A DNA stretch of 64,000 bases from Serilophus lunatus (Eukaryota > Chordata > Aves > Passeriformes > Eurylaimidae), in NCBI GenBank assembly GCA_013399895.1, contig VXBA01004266.1, positions 1,136,186 through 1,200,185 of the forward strand, read 5' to 3'. The notes beneath the pieces were generated by a model. That model was not told where the DNA came from, made no database searches, and saw nothing but the letters and a program-made list of their open reading frames with translations. Numbering within the stretch: the stretch's first letter is position 1; each line of letters opens with the position of its first letter. This document shows positions 58,380 through 64,000 of the stretch, piece after piece. The position numbers and the translations under genes are program-made.

Positions 58380-59195
58380 AGGAAGGGTTCAGCCACCCTC
58401 CCAGCTCTTGCTTGTGGGTTGTGTGGTAGGTGTTAGTGGTGGTGTTTCTGGGGTTCNNNNNNNNNNNNNNNNNNNNNNNNNNNNNNNNNNNNNNNNCCCC
58501 ATTGGTTTTGTTTGTTTGTTTATTGGTTGGTTTGTTGCTTTTTTTCCTCCTCGATCAACTGAATCCAGCAATGGTTTACAAACAATCCAAAGCCATTGCT
58601 GCTGGTACCACCATGGGTGGGTCAACCCAGACAGAACCCCTCAAGAAGGATGCAGCTGTCCAGGTAACTGGCTGCAGGGAGTGTATGATTCTGGCATTAG
58701 TACCAGGTGACTGTGCAAATGACACTTGCCTATGGTGCGACCAGGAGAATGATCTGCTCTGTTTAGTGGCAGAGGATGAAGGATGAAGTAGAAAGGTTAA
58801 GGAGTATTGGGAAGAGCGAAAGGGAATTAGACCAGTGGAGTTGCAACCTCTCAACCCTGAAAGAAGCCCAGTAGGAGACGGAGAAGCCCTGCCCCTCTTG
58901 CCATCAGGCAGAAGGAACGAACCAAGTAGATGGGGGTGGAATGGAAATGGGCCCTTGACTGAAAAGGTAAAAGAATTCCCTCCCAACCCCTACTGGCTCC
59001 CCAGGTAGCCTTAAAGAATAGGTATGAGGCCCTGGAGCTAGAGAGTCAGGTACACTCTGTCTATTAGACAGATCACTACCTCAGCTATTAAGAAAAAATG
59101 AAGAGTAGTTGTGGTAGGTGACGCTCTTCTGAGGGGAACTGAGGGCATGGTATGCCGACCAGACCCATCCCACAGGGCTTTCCGGCTTTCTGAAC
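58380..59195 (+). pseudogene. CR1 ORF1 remnant: cysteine cluster, coiled coil, GDSL-type box
   Basis: After the gap the plus strand encodes a Cys-rich stretch (GCREC, then CANDTCLWCDQENDLL) at 58660-58770, followed after a frameshift by an EVERLRSI-type helical segment. At 59103-59180 it reads VVVVGDALLRGTEGMVC with CRPDP. Bird CR1 ORF1 proteins have a Cys motif, a coiled coil and an SGNH esterase-like domain with a GDSLL box, so I call it ORF1. Breaks: a GATGAAG duplication near 58777-58790 shifts the frame, and TGA replaces an Arg codon just before the GDSL-type box. The similarity ends by about 59195. Confidence 0.55.
58457..58496. other. Assembly gap (40 N)
   Basis: A run of 40 N bases. 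The GT-rich edges (GGTGGTGTTTCTGGGG before, TTTGTTTGTTTATTGG after) suggest a hard-to-sequence repeat. Reading frames drawn across it have no support. Confidence 0.98.
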
Positions 59196-59229
59196 CCTGA
59201 GCCTCAGCAGAATAGCACCTTGCTGCTGC

Positions 59230-59950
59230 CTCTGAGGATCCCCTATGACCATGGGTGGCCCAGATTGGAAACGTGTTGAGGCAGCAATGCTGGTGATATG
59301 CCATGATCCTCTTAGTATGCCTTTACCGGAACCAATGTCCCTGGAGCTGCAGGCTCTGTAGCTCTATGAACCCTAACCCTAATTCCAAACCTAAGCCTAA
59401 ACCTAACCCTTAGGCTAACCACAAACCTGATGGGATATTGGTATTGTAGTGGAGTTCTCAATCTTCATAGGTGCCCCCATTTGAAAGGTGTATAGGCAGC
59501 AGTAAAGTTGGAGCTCTGCAATGATGCAGTGGTCATACATTTTCCAGCCCCTGGATCCCTGCAGCTCTGGACTTTCTGTTTGTCTGAAACCTAAGCCAAC
59601 CCTCATAAAAGAGGGGCACTGCACCTAAGTTCCCTATCTCCATGGATGTTCATTGAGAAAGGCGTAGTGACAGCAGTTATTTGTCCTTCCATGATGCTTT
59701 TGGCATACCTGCTGCAGCCTCAGTGTCCGTGAAGATGTAGGTCCTGTGACTCTCCGAACACTAACTCTAATCCTAACCCTAACGAATGAGAATGCTGTGG
59801 CTGAAGTCCCCATTTCATCAGGTTGCCTAGATGGGAAAAGTGTGGTTGTAGAATCATTAGCACTCTCCTGCGTGCCCCTTGGCATGCCTTTTGCAGCCCC
59901 AGTATCCCCAGGTGAATGGAAGCCATATTTTCTTTCTCTTGCTCCAATGA
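59230..59950. repeat. Degenerate tandem array with telomere-like blocks
   Basis: Roughly four units of about 170-190 bases follow one another. Shared words are CCATGAT..TTTTGGCAT or similar, GCAGC, CTG(G)AGCTGCAG or CTGCAGC, and CCTGTGACTCTC- or GCTCTG-type blocks. Three of the units then carry CCTAAC-like words: AACCCTAACCCTAATTCC at 59369, AAACCTAAGCCAACCCTC at 59588 and CTAATCCTAACCCTAACG at 59766. It may be an old satellite or minisatellite that includes interstitial telomeric sequence. Confidence 0.5.
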
Positions 59951-60196
59951 AAATACAATGAGAAGCAATAGAAATATTTTCTGCTCTTGCGATTTTTTTC
60001 ACCCTTATGCCTTTAGAAATTTTTCTACTCTGATATTTATGCTTTTTTCTTTAAGCCCTTCAATTCAGAAAACATTTTAAATTAGTGAAGAGTGAAAAAT
60101 TCTATTTAATACTTGTGTCCTTCAGAATATTCTGATTTTGAACTCATCATTGAGAATCATTGTCTAAATAACATTTCTGCCTCTGATAGCCTAAGC

Positions 60197-60475
60197 AGGT
60201 GTAACAGGTTGACCTTGGCTGGATGCCAAGTGCTCAGTCACTCTAACCCTCCTCTCCTCCTCCCAGCCAGGCAGAGGGAAAAGAATAAGATGGTAAAAAA
60301 CTCATAGATTTGGATAAGGCAGTTTACTATTAGGAAAAGCAAAAGCAAAAGTGAAGCTTGTGTGCGCAAAATAGAAGCAGAAATCCAGTTTCTACTTCCC
60401 ATCAACAGTGATGTCCAACCACCATCCTGGGAAGCAGGGCTTCAACACATGTAGTAGTTTCTCAGTGGGCAGCCA
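60197..60475 (-). repeat. LTR, first half (split by a CR1 insertion)
   Basis: The sequence TGTAACAGGTTGACCTTGGC, then GGATGCCAAG, TTTGGATAAGGCAGTTTACT and CTACTTCCCATCAACAGTGATGTCCA follows an LTR family that I recall from songbirds, in reverse orientation. The rest of the same LTR appears at 61985-62266, after the CR1 copy. Confidence 0.55.
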
Positions 60476-60479
60476 TTGG

Positions 60480-61975
60480 GATCCATCCCAGGGAGATGAG
60501 GGAGCTGGCAGATGAGCTTGTGAAACCGCTCTCCATCATTTATCACCAGTCGTGGCTCTCTGGCGAGGTTCCAGAAGACTGGAAGCTGGCCAATGTGACA
60601 CCTGTTTACAAAAGGGGTAGGAAGGAGGATCCTGGTAATTACAGGTCAGTTAGCCTGACCTCAGTACCAGGTAAGGTAATGGAACTGGTCATACTGAAAG
60701 CTATCAAACAGCACTTACAGGATAGCCGGGGTATCAGACCTAGTCAGCATGGGTTTACAAAGGGTAGGTCGTGCTTGACCAACCTGATCTCTTTTTATTA
60801 CCAGGTGACTCGCCTGGTAGATGCAAGAAAGGCTATGTTGTCTATTTGGATTTCAGCAAGGCCTTTGACACTGTCTCCCACAGCATACTCTTGAAAAAGC
60901 TGGCAGCCCACAGCTTGGACAGGAGCACTCTTTGCTGGGTCAGGAACTGGCTGGATGGTTGGGCCCAGAGAGTGATGGTGAACGGTGCTGCATCTGGCTG
61001 GCGGCCAGTCACCAGTGGTGTCCCTCAGGGGTCTATGCTGAGACCGGTTCTGTTCAACATTTTTATTGATGACATGGATGAGGGTATTGTGTCTTTCATT
61101 AGTAAATTTGCAGACACCAAGCTGGGAGCCTGTGTTGATCTATCGAAAGGAAGGAGGGCTCTGCAGAGAGACTTGGATCAGTTGGATGGATGGGCGGAGT
61201 TCAATAGGATGAAGTTTAATAAGTCTAAGTGCCGAGTTCTGCATTTTGGCCACAAAAATCCTCTGCAACATTACAAGCTGGGGACAGTGTGGCTGGACAG
61301 TACCCAGGTGGAAAGGAATCTGGGGGTACTGGTTGACAGCCAACTGAATATGAGCCAGCAATGTGTTCTGGTGGCCAAGAAGGCCAACGGCATCCTGGTC
61401 AGCATTAGGAATTGTATGGCCAGCAGGAGCAAGGAGGTCATTCTTCCACCTGTACTCAGCGCTGGTGAGGCTACGTCTTGAGTATTGTGTTCAGTTCTGG
61501 GCCCCTCAGTTTAGGAAGGACGTTGAGTTGCTCGAGCGTGTTCAGAGGAGGGCAACAAGGCTGGTGAGGGGCTTGGAACACAAGCCCTATGAGGAATGGT
61601 TGAGGGAGCTAAAGTTGTTTAGCCTAGAGAAAAGGAGACTCAGAGGTGACCTTATCACTCTGTACAACTTCCTGAGTGGAGGTTGTAGTTAGGTGGCAGT
61701 TGGTCTCTTCTACCATGTAGCAACTGACAGAACAAGAGGACACTGTCTCAAGCTGCATCAAGGAAGGTATAGGCTGGATATTAGGAAAAAGTTCTTCACA
61801 GAAGGAGTAATAAAGTACTGGAATGGTCTGCCCGGGGAGGTGGTAGAGTCATCATCTCTAGATGTGTATAAAAAAAGACTGGACATGGCACTTGGTGCCA
61901 TAGTCTAGTTGAGGTGTTAGGGTATGGGTTGAACTCAATGATCTTGGAGGTCTCTTCCAACCTAGTTAGCCTGTG
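60480..61975 (+). repeat. CR1 LINE, 1.5 kb of ORF2 plus 3' end, nested in an LTR
   Basis: This is the best CR1 copy here. Frames at 60496-60894, 60771-61481, 61363-61692 and 61693-61908 overlap and together cover the reverse transcriptase. Readable motifs are WKLANVTPVYKRG, YLDFSKAFDTVSHSILL, TSGVPQGSMLRPVLFNIFI and the C-terminal VVESSSLDVYKKRLD. The catalytic FADD box reads FADTKLG, so one Asp is missing, and frameshifts occur near 60800-60890 and 61400-61480. It is therefore inactive. The 3' end is CTCTTCCAACCTAGTTAGCC followed by a short TG repeat. Confidence 0.92.
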
Positions 61976-61984
61976 TGTGTGTGG

Positions 61985-62266
61985 AACAATTAATGCCCCT
62001 CCTTCCTGCTTCTTTTCTTAACTTTTATATCTGAGCTGGCGTCACATGGTATGGAATACCTTTGGTCAGGTTGAGTCAGCTGGCCTACTTTTGTCCCCTC
62101 CCAGAATCTTGTTTGGGGAAGGAACATTAAAGTCCCAATGTTGTGATCAGCATTAGTCAAAATATTGGTGTGTTATCAACACCCTTCAAGCTACCAGTGC
62201 CAGGCACAGCACTATGAGGGTTGCTATGGGGAGGTGGGCTCCATCTCAGGCAGATCCAATATAACA
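61985..62266 (-). repeat. LTR, second half
   Basis: The sequence GCGTCACATGGTATGGAATACC, TTTGGTCAGGTTGAGTCAGCTGG and TGTGTTATCAACACCCTTC is the reverse complement of a bird LTR. Part of it parallels the LTR at 41.1 kb (ATATGGTGTAGAATATCC, CAGCTG). It ends near CCAATATAACA. With 60197-60475 it makes an LTR of about 560 bases. Confidence 0.6.
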
Positions 62267-62355
62267 AAAAACATGTTTCATTGTGAAACTACTTAAAAAT
62301 AAATTTTGTAATCCTTTTTATGTTTTTCTTCCATTTTCTTTGCTATTTAACTTAC

Positions 62356-62464
62356 ATTCTTCACAGTTAAAGGCAGCACATGGTTGGTAGTGATGGATAA
62401 CAAAATTACCATTCTCCAAGAAACATCCATAATTTGCTAAATCATTGTATTTCTCCTCATAAGG
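62356..62464 (-). pseudogene. Decayed copy of DDX60 coding exon 21 (upstream paralogue relic)
   Basis: On the minus strand it encodes YEEKYNDLANYGCFLENG followed by FVIHHYQPCAA. DDX60 exon 30966-30857 has YEERYNDLEKYVCSLKG then FTIEHYHPCAA; 18 of 32 aligned residues are identical. The donor GTAAGT is kept. The acceptor position reads TG instead of AG, about two bases are missing at the exon start, and an extra base near the 3' end shifts the frame. It lies on the same strand as DDX60 and upstream of it, so an old tandem duplication is the simplest origin. Confidence 0.7.
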
Positions 62465-62529
62465 CAGTGTAAACACATTTTTTAAAATATTAGAATATTA
62501 AAAGCCAGCATTTGAATGTAGGCATGCTT

Positions 62530-63380
62530 AAAGCTACAGACTGTCATCTTCTCAGTGATGCCTAGAATGCACTTTTTGGACTTTGCTCTGACCTGGAACA
62601 CTGAACAATATAAAATTAAATATAAGCAGCCAAATGATAGAAATATTCTCAGGCTGGATCATGCCAGTGTTCCACCAGCATAGTCTAGCACAGTACATGT
62701 ATGGTTACACTTGCAGGTGATGAGCAGCAGAGGGAGGAAGAGCCACAACCTATTTTACTGCACAGAATGTATTTTACAGTGAATTACAAGTTAGTATGAC
62801 GTGTGAGCTTATTAGAGTTCATTGCAGATGCTGGGAATATTTCCTAGTTATAACACCTCTATTTCTTTTCTTTCACTCCCTTTCTCACTCTCAACTACAT
62901 ATCATACCTTTTCTAGTTTTGTCTCTGTCTCTCATTTGCTGATTCAACTCACTAATATGACAGAAAACTATTCACATCTTTCTTGAGTTAATTCTCCTGC
63001 ATTGCATTCATAAATTCACTCTCTGTGGAGCCAGACAAGTTACCAGCATGAGATGGGGTAGCTCACACAGGTGGGACAGGAGAGAAAACAGAGAATGGAG
63101 AAGGGGAGAAACAAAACTAAGGTTACCTTTTTGCACACTCACAAAGTGTTAGAATGGCATACCTCTGACGGTACTCTGCAGAAATCTTCATCTCTGCAAA
63201 GATGCTTACTTCCCATTTATAACAATGAAAACTGAGGTACTGAGGATGCAGACAAACATGACATTAAATTCCAAATACAGAATTAAGTGCCTAAATTTAA
63301 ATGCCTATATTTAGAAAGATAACTGTATTGTAAACCATACCATTATTTTAATTAAAGATGTTTATTTCCCACTATTATTT
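62530..63380. other. No gene recognised
   Basis: AT-rich sequence between the two DDX60-like relics. It would be an intron of the decayed paralogue. No further exon-like block was seen. Confidence 0.4.
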
Positions 63381-63382
63381 AC

Positions 63383-63484
63383 TGTTTTGGTGATTTTCAG
63401 TTTTCTCCTTGTGGTGTTTGGAACCTGACAAGAAACTGTAGATTTCTTCTTTCCTCTTGGCTTGTTGCCACTCTCTCTTTCCTT
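63383..63484 (-). pseudogene. Possible copy of DDX60 coding exon 20
   Basis: A TTGTTACAG acceptor and a GTAAAT donor enclose 102 bases encoding EWQQAKRKEEIYSFLSGSK then a Lys/Glu-rich end. DDX60 exon 31293-31148 has KRYWQLAENTVEGSS and a Lys-rich linker at the matching position. Order and strand fit the relic at 62.4 kb. The exon is shorter than the parent (146 bases) and the similarity is weak. Confidence 0.3.
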
Positions 63485-63609
63485 CTGTAACAATTTTAAA
63501 AAAATAGAATATAATTACAATTACTATTATTATTACTTTTCCAGCAGATTTAATGTAGCTATAGAAATATGACAAACTCTTCAAAATGGCAACAAGAACT
63601 AGTGAAGAA

Positions 63610-64000
63610 TCCACTGGTCAAACAGTGAAGTTATGCCACTAAGGAACACGTTTTTATTTCCCTTTGTATAACTGCCATTGGGTGACAGACAATGAACAGT
63701 ATGTAAAAGACCTGTTGTGGACTGAGAAGTTTTCCTCATTTTTGTAGTTTGTGTTTGATTAACTGGAGATTAGATAGATCCATTGACTTTTAAAATAGAG
63801 CGCACCGACTCAGTCTGTTATCTTTTTGAATATAACCCCAATACAGATTTGTATTATTTTATGCATTTTTCTCCCCAAATTTATCAAGACAGGCAAATTC
63901 TGTTAAAACAGTTCTTTTGGAAAAAGGAAGTGGAAACTACAAATAAGCCAATTAGAAAGTAAGCAAACCTATATTGCAGCCTTTTATACGAGTCTATTCA
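63610..64000. other. No gene recognised at the right edge
   Basis: No DDX60-like exon was seen here, though the next upstream exon of the paralogue would be expected at or beyond this edge. Confidence 0.4.

Noticed and set aside
58389..58786. Frames spanning the N run
   Set aside because: They include 14 unknown residues from the gap. Only the part after 58500 was used, as an ORF1 remnant.
1..64000. Bacterial-type systems, CRISPR arrays, tRNA or rRNA genes
   Set aside because: None seen. Intron structure and CR1 content show vertebrate nuclear DNA.

Overview
The window looks like bird nuclear DNA, probably from a songbird-type genome. It has AT-rich introns with vertebrate splice sites, many CR1 LINE fragments on both strands, and several long terminal repeats (LTRs) of the endogenous-retrovirus type common in birds. 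There are no bacterial features. One 40-base run of N (58457-58496) marks an assembly gap.

Layout. Positions 1-6400 hold the 3' part, possibly the whole coding region, of a plus-strand gene. Its four coding exons join in frame to a 699-residue protein that I do not recognise by name. It carries two FxFG motifs and a short segment resembling the GLEBS motif with which Nup98 binds Rae1. Positions 6400-10900 are intergenic with LTR-like repeats.

Positions 10938 to about 54930 are filled by one minus-strand gene, convergent with the first. It encodes the interferon-induced Ski2-like helicase DDX60. I traced 37 coding exons by eye. All splice phases agree and the total is 5481 bases including the stop (1826 residues). 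Helicase motifs I (APTSSGKT), II (DEVH), III (SAT), V and VI (QMSGRAGRRG) are present. The model begins with an acidic, low-complexity block that mammalian DDX60 lacks. A CpG-rich promoter at 54900-55090 has a TTTAAA box and two IRF/ISRE-type elements, which fits interferon control.

Positions 55140-64000 lie upstream of DDX60 and are mostly repeats: a CR1 tail close to the promoter, LTR pieces, a CR1 ORF1 remnant with an esterase-like GDSL-type box, a degenerate tandem array carrying telomere-like CCTAAC blocks, and an LTR split by a later CR1 insertion. At 62356-62464 there is a decayed copy of DDX60 coding exon 21 on the same strand as DDX60, and possibly the preceding exon at 63383-63484. 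These look like the broken end of an upstream tandem DDX60 paralogue, comparable in position and orientation to mammalian DDX60L.

The DDX60 introns hold further CR1 copies (11.7, 23.6, 25.4, 32.9 and 45.7 kb), an LTR (41.1 kb), an LTR fragment (17.7 kb) and a large imperfect inverted repeat (13.4-14.4 kb). I found no tRNA, rRNA or CRISPR. Repeat family names come from memory of bird repeats and were not checked against a library.
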